Source: Erpobdella octoculata
Taxonomy: Eukaryota; Annelida; Clitellata; Hirudinida; Erpobdellidae
Reading direction: 5' to 3'
DNA length: 64,000 nucleotides
Assembly (NCBI GenBank): GCA_963978895.1
Contig: OZ022246.1
Span: forward strand, 19,243,840-19,307,839
In this document: piece after piece, positions 35,601 through 45,291 of the stretch
How the letters are laid out: the number at the start of each line of letters is the position of its first letter
Numbering within the stretch: the stretch's first letter is position 1
Notes under the pieces: generated by a model
The model's input: the letters and a program-made list of their open reading frames with translations, nothing else
Told to the model about the DNA's origin: nothing
Databases searched by the model: none
Position numbers and translations under genes: made by a program

Positions 35601-36752
35601 TTGATGTGCGACTGAATTTCGTCATAATCCAATACCTTTTCGTTGCCATTATTGGGGTCGTAGAACTCCAGGACGATCGTTGCACTGTCCGGACCTTTGA
35701 AAATGTACTTGTGCAAGTATTTGACCACGTCCACATCGGCCACATGTTCCACGTTGATGTGACAGTTGAACTTCACGGTCAATTTCGGACAGTAAGAAAC
35801 GACGTGTCGGTTGTCCAATACTTGTTCGTCAGGAATAGTAAATGTGCGGCCTTCGTTACGTCTTCGATATTTGGCATAGCCACCGTCTCCGTGCTTCGTT
35901 TCAATCCGGAACTTTTTTGGAAAATTTTTTCCGCAAATTGGATTGGCCGGTGAGCAACAGGGCATGAATCGAACTATCTCGTTTTTTTTGTTTTTCTTCA
36001 CGCATAGATGCAAATTGTTGCGACAAACAATTGCATGTAGGAGTGGTTCCTCCTCAGGGTCGGGAATCTCGGCCCGAATAACTTTATCGATTTTGTCGAC
36101 GTTGGTAAGTTTATCCGTTGCCGATAGCGTAAACAAAAGGTGAACGTGAGGTAGTCCTCGTTTTTGAAACTCTATCGTACCGACGTAAGCCAAGACGGTA
36201 CCAAAAATTTGACTTTCTACTATGTAGTTCAGCAATGCTTGATATTTGAGGCGGAAGACTCGAGCCACTAGATCCGGTCGATCAGTTGCAGTTAGGCCGA
36301 TGTTGAGATTGTCGACGATTTTCTTCCACTTTGGGTTGCATGTCATCGTGATAAACAAATCGGGCTTACCAAACACGCGCACCATTCCCATAGACGTAAT
36401 CTCATTTTTGGGAAACCCCGCTTTTAAAAATATTCTACTTCGCTGATTTGTTTATTTTCAATTTGTTTATAAGGTGTGATGACGTAATCCCAAAATTAGA
36501 AAAACTTCGCCGAAGTAGTATACTTCGGTGATTTCTTTATTTTCAACTTGTTTATATTTAGTGATGACGTACGATGCATTATATATATCCACAAAGCGTT
36601 AAACTTTCGCGGCTAATAACTTTTTATTTAAACATTTTTAACATAAAGTGGCTTAACAAATTGTGTTCAGCGTCTCATAATCTATCAACGTGAGTTTTTT
36701 AATCGGGTGACATACATAATACATAATACATCATTGCGCTTTTATAGTAGGA
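32700..36752 (-). mobile_element. Helitron unit 8, gene-bearing
   Basis: A 4.05-kb unit with the usual 3' end (CTGG at 32700, hairpin GCACGCTTCGCGCGCGAAGC) and 5' end (TCCTACTATAAAAGC at 36752). It is the only unit in the array with a Rep/helicase gene (33383-36391). The ~360-bp 5' leader matches unit 5. The unit is a truncated autonomous copy, since the start of the protein is missing. Confidence 0.88.
33383..36391 (-). CDS. Helitron Rep/helicase (RepHel), N-terminally truncated
   Basis: 1,002 residues without a stop. The Rep (HUH) nuclease begins at once: GKPDLFITMTCNPKW (residues 8-22), HUH motif PHVHLLF (81-87), and the tyrosine motif KYLHKYIFKG with Tyr225 and Tyr229. A PIF1-type superfamily 1B helicase follows: Walker A GPGGSGKT near 585, Walker B FIIDEAS near 660, GGDFRQTLPI, and MTVNKSQGQTLDKV with QLYVGISRV near 980. 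It would nick and transfer single strands and unwind DNA in rolling-circle transposition. Helitron proteins normally have several hundred residues before the GKPDLF motif, and here the ORF runs straight into the shared non-coding leader at 36392. The displayed start is therefore probably not native and activity is doubtful. Confidence 0.93.
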   Translation of the reverse strand: MGMVRVFGKPDLFITMTCNPKWKKIVDNLNIGLTATDRPDLVARVFRLKYQALLNYIVESQIFGTVLAYVGTIEFQKRGLPHVHLLFTLSATDKLTNVDKIDKVIRAEIPDPEEEPLLHAIVCRNNLHLCVKKNKKNEIVRFMPCCSPANPICGKNFPKKFRIETKHGDGGYAKYRRRNEGRTFTIPDEQVLDNRHVVSYCPKLTVKFNCHINVEHVADVDVVKYLHKYIFKGPDSATIVLEFYDPNNGNEKVLDYDEIQSHINCRYLSPPEAAWRLFGYEIVLKSHHVEKLDLHLHGQQVVFYKSDATDADIQAAKEARKSKLMAFFDLNQEMRTRWPDSHAMCSLRYMDAPKFFTWNYKEQKWDKRKNYYNTIGRLYAVSPRQHELFHLRLLLLNSRGPTSFVDLRTHEGNVYSTFKAACLARGLIEDDEEYRKAMEEAAGYKMPAQLRFFFAMLLVHCAPAFPGRLYDEFAKHLSHDYCRKFGDSIGNDVAYRKIEEVLFRNDTTFEDFQMSASKPIGKEELAIVNETEAFRKDLTLEEHEAVGQDMYNKMNVDQRHVVDTLLEVLEKKEVVMNAYFIDGPGGSGKTFVYRTLYSLLKARHRTVMNMAYTGIAANLLPNGRTIHTSFNFGINVDQFTTSGIEKGTSRANSMLCTDVFIIDEASMVSLNVLNIIDRTLRFITEVEDVPFGGKIVLFGGDFRQTLPIKEYASPQQLLAISLKGSELWSQFQIFTLSKNMRADDADFAADILNIGEGLMNDTEDKVFIPEMCQYDGDLMQKVFADKITTQNILSMWKSAVLAITNKEVDELNEVALNLLEGETRTYLSLDEICEEDNKRHEYVVELLNTLNPTGLPKHELRLKKNAMVMLVRNLDISSGLCNGTRMQVLELAPNVLKCKIICGENSGDIVFVPRVRIECHKNLPVSFYRKQFPVRLAFAMTVNKSQGQTLDKVGLKLDSCECFSHGQLYVGISRVRNWKSLTVKLNPIMNGRCTNIVYKSIL

Positions 36753-36756
36753 AATG

Positions 36757-37520
36757 TGTAAAAATTAAGTTATTTCAAAATGAATAAAGAGTGAAACTGT
36801 ATCGTGCACACAATATGGCTCAAAAATGCACACTGCCAAGTTATTATCACTAATTAAAATAAAGTGCTACACATGTCACTGCTGTAACTTTATTTCATTA
36901 TGCGTATGTTTATTTATATTATCATTTTAATTATTTGGTTTCTTTTTTTTCTATTAATTTTCTATTTTATTATTAGGTTACTTTTATCTATTTTTTAATT
37001 TTCTATTTTATCTATCCTCTTAGATTCTTCCCCTTCTTTTCGTTTTTGTTGTTCCGGTTCTAGTTCTAGTGTTATCTTGTAGTGTGGTGCGCTCTCCAGT
37101 TTTATCTTATATCGTTTACGGAGTTGTTGAATAAAGTCGTCGCTCCACGTGTGTTTGTTTTTCATTGGAAGAAAAATACGAACCTTGTCTCATCCTTTGC
37201 TACATCAAGTGACGGGTGTGACAACACATTTCACAATTTTATGTCAGTACAAAACAATGGTAATCTTGGAGAAAAGCGTAATGAATTATTTTCGTGCATT
37301 TTTCAAAATTTTTTTTATAAATTTTATACCAATAGAAAATAAAAAACTACTAATTTTTTTGATCGAAAAAGAATCACTATAAATTTTAAAAAAATATCTA
37401 AATTGAATTGTATGAATTGTTTAAAATAAATTGAAAAAATATAACATTCAAAAAAATTAAAAAAATTAAAAATTTTTAAATATAAAAAATCTTTGCGGGC
37501 CGCATGCTTGGAGACCTCTG
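36757..37520 (+). mobile_element. hAT-like element, right part with TIR
   Basis: AT-rich non-coding DNA ending GGGCCGCATGCTTGGAGACC TCTG at 37520, the inverted counterpart of the left terminus at 24704. Followed by ATTTAGGG, matching ATTTAAGG on the left at 7 of 8 bases. Without the Helitron array the hAT copy would be about 0.92 kb and non-autonomous. The small frames at 37082-37382 show no transposase similarity. Confidence 0.7.
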
Positions 37521-37528
37521 ATTTAGGG

Positions 37529-38335
37529 GAACAGGAGATTATCACAGATTTTCCAACTTAGTTTCTTTTATCAGAAAAATAAATTGAAATGAAGTTTTAA
37601 AAAGTTTTTGGAGTTAGGTACCTACCTGGTCATCAGCCACTTTTGGAAGCATAAATGTGGTTTATTAAAATCGACGCCAAAACCGTTCATGAAATACAAA
37701 CCGCAGCACCTTGCCGAAAGCGCTGAAATAATATTAGGACTAACGCCAACACTCATCAAAGATCACATTCACTATTGATAAAATAACTTGTTTTTCTTTC
37801 ATTTTTGAGGCACCAGTCTAGATTTTCGTGTAGCTATTGTAGTTATGTATTCCTAACATAAAAGCGCAATGATGACAGTATGGACCACAAAAGTCGTGAC
37901 GTCACACAATACACACTGGAGACAAACAAACCTTGTTTACAGTGCCGATACGGCTTCAAATGGCTTTATCTTTGTCATTAAATTTATATTAGGCTATAGC
38001 TAATTTTTTTCAAGTTGATATTAACTTAATAAAGCAATGGGAAAAATTTTATTTTAGGCTCACTAAATAAAAGATACTATTATAAAACAATATCTGAGGA
38101 GCGTGAGAGTGGTTGTCGCTGTCGAGTCTCTATTACTTAATATCTCGATAACATTTCGTTTTTAGTAAAAATATCTGGTAAAAACTTATATGACTGGGCT
38201 TGTCTCAATACAAACTAACTATTGGTACAAAATTTATCTGATTTTGATACCTGGTTTTGTCAAATACTGCTGAATAGTTTAATAAGTTTAGTTCTGTTTT
38301 CGTTTGTTGCCACTCCTGTAAGTTGTACTACATAC
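37529..38335. other. Interval without a recognisable gene, possible LINE 5' UTR at its end
   Basis: No coding region. The last few hundred bases before the ORF1 ATG at 38340 may be the 5' UTR of the LINE. Confidence 0.4.
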
Positions 38336-38339
38336 TGTG

Positions 38340-39093
38340 ATGTCGCGTAAAAGGCAAGAGGAGGTTCTGGACTTGTTAATGGAAGGTAAAACAATCGAAG
38401 CATTATCAGATAAGATTAAAAAAAATACTTCCCAGTCTGGAACATGGCATTAAAGAAATGATGAAGAACTTAATGTTGGAGACAGTGACAAAACTGATAA
38501 AAGACGAAATTAAGCCACTGGTTGATAAAATAAAGTCCATTACGGAGGAAAACAAAACTCTACAGATTCGAGTTGACAGACTGGAGACGCAATTGAGAAG
38601 CAACGATTTCGTCATTCACGGAATCCCTGAATCGTCCTACGCTGAGGTGGCATCAGGTGTGACAGCTGGGGAAGGTGATTCCTCTAAACATATGTCTCGG
38701 CAGGATACAATGAGTGCTGTCGTGGAGTGTTGCAGGACGAGGTTAGATCTCGACATATCTATGAAGGATATTACTGCCGGGTACAGAATACCTGGCATTA
38801 AAAATGCACCACGACCGATAGTTATAACTCTCGCTTCAAAAACAGTCAGAGACCGAATTTACTCTTCAAGACGCCTACTTCACAAACAAGAAGATAAACA
38901 TAAAATTTATATCAACCAACATTTAACTAAGAGGTGCTCAGAAATCTTTTCGAGAGGCAGGAGACTACTCAAAGAAAAGAAAATCTCCTTCATCTGGACA
39001 TGGAATGGCGTTATTTTTGCAAAAAGAGTTGAATCTGACAGGCCAATTATAATCCTAAGTCTCGAGGAGGTTGAAAAGTTACAGACTTGTTAA
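38340..39093 (+). pseudogene. LINE ORF1 (coiled coil plus RRM-like domain), one frameshift
   Basis: An upstream ATG at 38340 opens MSRKRQEEVLDLLMEGKTIE. An A8 tract at about 38418-38425 shifts the frame, and the rest is read from 38458 (211 residues). The coiled coil (residues 1-45 of that frame) is followed by NDFVIHGIPE and an RRM-like segment (ITAGYRIPG, RPIVITLASKTVRDRIYSSR, IYINQHLTKRCSEIF). This is the usual ORF1 layout of CR1/jockey/L1-type LINEs, a nucleic-acid-binding chaperone. Confidence 0.8.
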
Positions 39094-39094
39094 A

Positions 39095-40035
39095 ATGGCT
39101 TCTGATACGACAAACACGTTCTTACGTTTAAGTTTACTAAAGTTTATAAGAAGCTCCTCTTCGTTTGATTATAACATTGATCCTGGTGAAAATATCTTCT
39201 ACCCAATCTATGATAATAGAAATGTTTATGTTACTTCTGATGAGTTAAACATTTTTCATTTCTTCACGTCAATTGCAGAAGCTTAAAAAATAAATTGCAT
39301 GACTTAGCAATGTTACTTCACTGGAGTAGATTTAGGATTTTGGCGGTTACAGAGACCTGGCTAGATAACAATTCATCTTTGAGCGTGGAAATACCGGGCT
39401 TTGTTTTCGTATTTAGACATAGAATTATGAAAAAAGGTGGCGGAGTTGGTTTTTTTATTGACTCTGACTTAAAATATTCTGTTCTTGATGTTAGTTCCTG
39501 GAGTATTGATATTATTTCACTTGAAATTTTCTTGGTATCTGTGGAGTGTCGAAGAATTGGAAATTTTACTGTTGGAGTAATCTATCGCCCACCGGATACC
39601 AATATACGTGTTTTTAATGCAGAGCTGAGTAAAATCTTGGATTACGGTGAAAGAAAAAAGATGAAGATATTTTCTACTGGGCGACTTCAACATTGATTTT
39701 CTTGACAAAAAATGGAACTCACTTACAGCTGAGTTTTTTAATTTACTAGCTTCCCACTGCCTTCTTCCAGCCTTTACAACGCCAACTAGAAAATGCCCTT
39801 CAACCGCCACCGCAATTGATAATATATTTACTAATTATCCACTACAGAAGACTCTCGCCAGGATTGTGCTCGATGATGTCTCGGACCACTTCCCTATTTT
39901 TCTCTCTGCCACATTATCGACACCTGATTGCGTCGGAAAAAATCATGTCTCTTCCTTAAGAAGGAGTTTCGTTAATAAAGAAATTTTTGAGCAAACGCTG
40001 TATGGAGCCGATTGGTCTAGGGTAATAGAGGTGGC
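39095..40035 (+). pseudogene. LINE ORF2 endonuclease domain, frameshifted, no RT
   Basis: ORF2 begins at the ATG at 39095. The AP-endonuclease domain is in at least three frames: KLHDLAMLLHWSRFRILAVTETWLD (shown in 39295-39696) with TETWLD, GGGVGFFI and VIYRPPDTN; then the GDFNID motif in another frame near 39680; then DDVSDHFPIFLS (39866-40117). Frameshifts lie near 39255, 39665 and 39840. The frame leaves LINE sequence near 40035, before any reverse transcriptase. LINEs are usually truncated at the 5' end, so loss of the 3' half points to later deletion. Confidence 0.85.
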
Positions 40036-40063
40036 CGAGTGTGGCAACGCGTCACCGCCTCTG

Positions 40064-40162
40064 GTGAGCTGCGTTAACACCGATTCGGACGCGTTAACAC
40101 CAACTCGGAAGCGTTAACACCGACTCGGACGCGTTAACACCGACTCCGACGCGTTAACACCG
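40064..40162. repeat. 20-bp minisatellite, about five copies
   Basis: Unit GCGTTAACACCGACTCGGAC with small variants, each containing a GTTAAC site. It is much more GC-rich than its surroundings and sits exactly at the point where LINE ORF2 is lost. Confidence 0.9.
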
Positions 40163-40169
40163 AATTTTT

Positions 40170-40983
40170 GCCGACGTCGGTGTCATCGCAAAATTCAGTG
40201 TCACTGACATTCCCCAATTTTTGCTACCTCTTTTGTTACTTTCTAAACAGCATCCAAGCCAATCTACGTTTACTCTTTTCTACTTTTTTAGTAAAAAACG
40301 TTTGTGGCAGAAGCTCATTTTTGTACAAGAGTTATTTTTGCGATTAAACATCTTTATAACCAGCGCAATTTACGAATAGCAAAATGTATTTAAAAAACTG
40401 AGCATATTGTCATTTTTGCAGACTTTTATGATAGCATTTGAAATTAATTGTTTCTGATGATAATACTTATTAAAATTTGTTTATTTGATTCCTACTATTA
40501 AACGTTATATTAATAAGCTTTTTAACCATTTTTCTTGAGTTATTCCTCAATTTTTTTTATCGAAACCTAAATTTTGATAAAAGGAATGTCATATAAATAA
40601 AGCGATATTTGTTTCTGAGTATTATAAACTATTAATTTTTTAAATTGTTTTATTAAACGCAAATGTCAGTAGAAGTAGATACATCTACAAACAATGTTGC
40701 AGTTTTTCTTCTTTTCCATGTTATCTAATTTTTTTCTGCTAAACTTTTGAATGAAAAACAATTTCTGTCAAAAATAATTTGTTTTTTTCTAACCTAATTG
40801 AGTTTGAATCAGCACTCAATAAAAACAATTGAATGTAGAAACGTTTATTTTATAAATAATAATATTGCTACAGCAGTCAGTGTCTTCTATCCCCCCCAGG
40901 TGGCCGGATGCAATTCCTCCTTCAATAGCTAAACTTTCTCCCGTCCTCCAAGTTGCGACCACTATATTTTTTAGTGTTTCACC
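40170..40983. other. AT-rich interval, no gene seen
   Basis: Only short frames. A G/C run (CCCCCCC) occurs at about 40892. The TA tract at 40984-41009 ends it. Confidence 0.5.
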
Positions 40984-41009
40984 ATATATATATATATATA
41001 TATATATAT

Positions 41010-42155
41010 ACTAGCAGTGCCCGTAGCGGCTTCGCTCGCATGAAATTAGAGAATTTGAACCGTGCATACATAGTAGAGTACTGCACGGATCAATTGTTTA
41101 GGTCTCGGCTAGGCCTGTCGACAACTTGGCCCAGCCCGTTTCAAAAAACCGAAATTCCTGGCCCGGCACGGCCCGTCTAATATGGGCCCGGCCCGTTTTT
41201 ACAGGCCTAGAAGTTCTATATACTTGATGAAAAACTACGGCCCGTTCCATCTTGACTTCAGGTTTAGCCCGGCCCGTCTGAACACCCTAAAATCACTAAA
41301 ATGTCTATATACTTGGTTAAAAATCTCAGCTCGTCCCACGTTGATTTAAGGTTTGGGCAGGGCCGTATGAAGACCCTAAAATAACGGCTTGGCCCGTCCG
41401 TTCGGTGATAAACTGAACTCATCTACTTTTAACCGGCACAAAAGCTCAAAATATTAATTTTCACATCTGTAGCACTTACAGTTTTTGAGTAGCGGTTACT
41501 TTAAAACCAAATAACCTTATTTTCCACCCCACATTTGAGGTCTTGGAAACCAAATTTGTAAAAAATGGTGAAACACGTATATCTTTATTTTTAGAAAAGA
41601 AACTAAATAATAATTTTTACATCTGTGGTATTTACTGTTTTTGAGTAGCAGTTACTATAAAAGACAATTAGCCCTATTTTCCACCCCACATTTGAAGTCC
41701 TGGAAACCAAATTTTCAAAAAATGCTAAAACACGTATTTCATTATTTTTGCAGTAGAAACTAAATACTAATTTTTACTCCTGTAGCATTCACAGTTTTTG
41801 AGTAGCAGCTACTTTAAAAACCAAATAGCCAATTTTCCAACCCACATTTGAGGTCCGGAAAACCGAATTTTCAAAAAATGGTGAAACACGTATCTTTTTA
41901 TTTTTCAAGAAGAATCTAAATACCAAATTTCAAAATCTCGTCATTTATGGTTTTCGAGATATACATTGTTTTAGAAAAAAGTTTATTTTTCAGTTTTTTC
42001 CCCCCAGGAGCAAAATTTTCGAAAATCCTTTCTTAATGGATGCTTACGCAATAAAAGTAGTATAAGTTCCAAATTTCACGTTCCTAGGATAAGGCGTTTG
42101 AGCTCGGCGTTGATTATCAGTCAGTCAGTTGAGTCAGTCAGTCAGTCAGTCAGGA
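41010..42155 (+). mobile_element. Repeat family 2, longer copy with ~156-bp internal tandem units
   Basis: Head ACTAGCAGTGCCCGTAGCGG, then GGCCCGGCCCGT blocks to about 41430. Next come three tandem units of about 156 bp carrying CAGTTTTTGAGTAGC at about 41480, 41636 and 41793, each with CCCCACATTTGAGGTC and GTGAAACACGTAT. A distinct end module follows (CAAATTTCAAAATCTCGTCA ... CGTTGATTATCAGTCAGTCA) that stops in (TCAG)n. A fixed head and a short tandem-repeat end suggest a non-LTR-derived element. Confidence 0.65.
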
Positions 42156-42450
42156 CATGTTCTGAGTAGCAGTAATTTTTAAAATCAAATAACTCTATTT
42201 TCCACCTTACATTTGAGGTCCTGAAAACCAAATTTTCAAAAAATGCTAAACCACGTATTTCATTATTTTTGGAGTAGAAAATAAATACTAATTTTTACTT
42301 CTGTAGCATTAACAGTTTTTGAGTAGCAGCTACTTTAAAAACCAAATAACCCAAAAAATGATGAAACACGTATATCTTTTTTTTTTGAGTAGATACTAAG
42401 TATTAATTTTTACATCTGTGGCAATTACAGTTGTTGAGTAGCAGTTACTT
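42156..42450 (+). repeat. Extra ~156-bp tandem units in plus orientation
   Basis: Two further units (CTGAGTAGCAGTAATTTTT and so on), the second with an internal deletion, directly after the TCAG tail. Confidence 0.6.
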
Positions 42451-42454
42451 TTTT

Positions 42455-43180
42455 TTTAAATTTGGTATATGGATTCTTCTTAAAAAATAAAAAGATACGT
42501 GTTTCACCATTTTTTGAAAATTCGGTTTCCCGGACCTCAAATGTGGGTTGGAAAATTGGGTTATTTGGTTTTTAAAGTAGCTGCAACTCAAAAACTGTGA
42601 ATGCTACAGGAGTAAAAATTAGTATTTAATTTAGTTTCTACACCAAAAATAATGAAATACGTGTTTTAGCATTTTTTGAAAATTTGGTTTCCAGGACTTC
42701 AAATGTGGGGTGGAAAATAGGGTTATTTGTTTTTTAAAGTAACTGCTACTCAAAAACTGTAAATACCACAGATTTAAAAATTAGTATTTAGTTTCTATTC
42801 TAAAAATAAAGATATACGTGTTTCACCATTTTTTTAAAATTTGGTTTCCAGAACCTTAAATTTGGGCTGGACAATAGGATTACTTGGTTTTTAAAGTAAC
42901 TGATACTCAAAAACTGTAAATGCTACAAAAGTAAAAATTAATATTTAGTTTCTAATCTAAAAATAATGATATACGTGTTTCACTATTTTTTTAAAAATTG
43001 GGTTTTCAGGACCTGAAATGTGGGGTGCAAAATTGGGTTACTTGGTTTTTAAAGTAACTGCTACTCAAAAACTGTAAATGCCACAGATGTAAAAATTAAT
43101 ACTTAGTATCTACTAAAAAAAAAAGATATACGTGTTTCATCATTTTTTGGGTTATTTGGTTTTTAAAGTAGGAAAAGTTA
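42455..43180 (-). repeat. Inverted copy of the ~156-bp tandem array
   Basis: Reverse-complement units (ATACGTGTTTCACCATTTTT, GACCTCAAATGTGGGTTGG, GCTACTCAAAAACTG). 42455-42610 pairs best with 41785-41935 and 43020-43180 with 42335-42450, so an inverted duplication lies across about 42.15-42.45 kb. Confidence 0.7.
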
Positions 43181-44640
43181 TAAAACTAAGAGACGTTGTT
43201 AATAGGACATGAAGTGGACTCGGTTGAGCGTTGCTCTCGTTGTTTCAACGCGAGTTCATAATTTAGTAGTGGCGTCGTGTTTAAACTTATTTACATCGCT
43301 TTATTAGTTACTAATCATAAATGATAAAATTAAATAAAAAATTTGTTTCAAGTGTTTTAAGAATAACCACTTAATATCAGTAGCTATGAAATTGTTGTTG
43401 AAATAAACGTGTATCGGCTAATAAATTAAAACACATGCACATATAAAGCTTGCAAAATGTGAAATAAATCTCCAACCCATGCACTACCGTCTTTTTGATT
43501 GTGAATAATAGATCAATAAACTAAGTTACTGAAATCGTGTAAATGAATTTTTTTGCACAGCGCACATATGTTGAAATTAAAGATGTTTAAAACATTTTTA
43601 AAAGACTGAAAGTGTTATTTCTTTGTTAAAACTTAGTATAATTTGTTCAAATTATTAATTTGTTCATTTGTTAAAAACAGTACATTGGTTTTATTGAATT
43701 AATTTGAATAATTAAAAAATCAGCTGACCGTTTAGTTTTGTTACAAAGTAAAGATTTTTAACTACACGACCAAACAAATTACTTTTGTCTTTAGAAATGT
43801 TTTAAGGTTTACATTTGTTGTTGTTTTAGAACATAAAAAAGCCATGTTTAAATTTTTTTACTTAATTTGCCGTGGAGTCCGTAACCTGTTAATCTTGCAA
43901 GTGATTTTACAATCATTTCTTGTTATCAGGTTGAGCTGAAATTTGATTTTGCATAAGTTTTAGTTTTTGATAATAGTATATAATTTATTCATCAAAAACA
44001 AATTATTTTGAACGTTTATGTTATTTTATTCTTTTTTCGCTCACATCCCTGCTTTTTTCATTGAATAATAATTTTTGATATTTCAGTGTCTGTTGCTATA
44101 ATTTAAAAAATAAATCTTTAAATTATCAAAGGTTGTTAATTATACAGATTGAAAAACCTAATTTTTTTTATTCTGTATTAGTTTTTTCGTTTTATTATCA
44201 AAACATGTTTTAATTTTTTCAGATCAGTAATAATTTTTTCCGTTTTTTTCATATAATTTATAAAAATTTCAAAACTTTTAGAAATAACTTAAAATTTTTT
44301 TATTTATTTTTTTACCAGACGGGAATCATCCAAATAGGTTTATTCATAGTTTTGAGTTTAATATTGTGCACGAACTCGATAAACGCTTGTTCAACACTAA
44401 AAAGCTTTCACCGACTTTCATGCACTGCCAAGTCTCAGCATAACACGCACTCCAGCTTCAAAAGTACACACAGACATGAACACTAAATCTTGCCGCAATA
44501 TGCTGAATCTTTTACCATTATAATAACAATGCAAATGTATTGACTGCAGTGTGACGCTGTGTCTCGTAGAAATCTAACAATACAATAAAAGTGATGAATG
44601 GACTTCTTCAATTAGATTTTCAATCAAAACGGGCACTTCG
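43181..44640. other. AT-rich interval, no gene seen
   Basis: No coding region or recognised repeat apart from poly-T/A runs. Confidence 0.5.
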
Positions 44641-44649
44641 TGACAAACT

Positions 44650-44825
44650 AAACATTGTTGTTGAATGATATCGAGATAGAGATAGATACAAAATGATGAG
44701 ATAGATACAATGTTGTTGAGTGATATCGAGATAGAGATAGATACAAAACTGATGAGGTAGATGCAATGTTGTTAAATGACATAGAGATAGAAATAGATAT
44801 AAAATGATGAGGTAAATACAATGTA
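44650..44825. repeat. ~63-bp minisatellite, three copies
   Basis: The unit contains AATGTTGTTGAATGATATCG and AGATAGAGATAGATACAAAA. Copies start at about 44651, 44709 and 44766. The 76-residue minus-strand frame over it is a by-product of the repeat. Confidence 0.85.
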
Positions 44826-45291
44826 AGTTATTGTTTAATGAAGAAAACAAAAAGTTTTAGGATGAATCATTAATTTGTTTCTTTGTACCATTAAGTAGAG
44901 TCTTTTCTAGAATGCCATTAGTATCGGTTACCAATAACAACACAACAGCAATCTGTTGTAGATATACAAATTTAGTTTTTTTGTCAATCGAATTTTTTTT
45001 CTTTAAAAGCAATTGCACTAAATTACATCAAATTTTTTATTTTATTTTAAAACACGTGAAATTACAATAAGTTTTTCGAATTACATTATATCTGGTTAAT
45101 TTTCGTTAAATAGAGCATTTTCGGATAAAAACAATAACGTAGCTAACACACAGAACTGCTCATATAAAACAGTTTTGTGATAATCTGTTATTTCAGACAG
45201 AGATATATATATATCCAATTCAAGAAATAATTTTATTTAGTATTTTTTCTAATTAAAGTTATCAGTACTATAATTGTTTTGTATAAACCAA

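Noticed and set aside
35450..35953. Plus-strand frame of 167 residues, and others at 33255-36446
   Set aside because: Antisense shadows of the RepHel gene, with no domain of their own.
24864..36752. CRISPR-like or satellite interpretation of the repeated units
   Set aside because: Repeat lengths are variable, ends are Helitron-type, and this is eukaryotic DNA with introns.
40981..41180. 75-residue frame at the start of repeat family 2
   Set aside because: It begins in a TA microsatellite and reads the GGCCCGGCCC blocks; the other copy at 24382 does not keep the frame.
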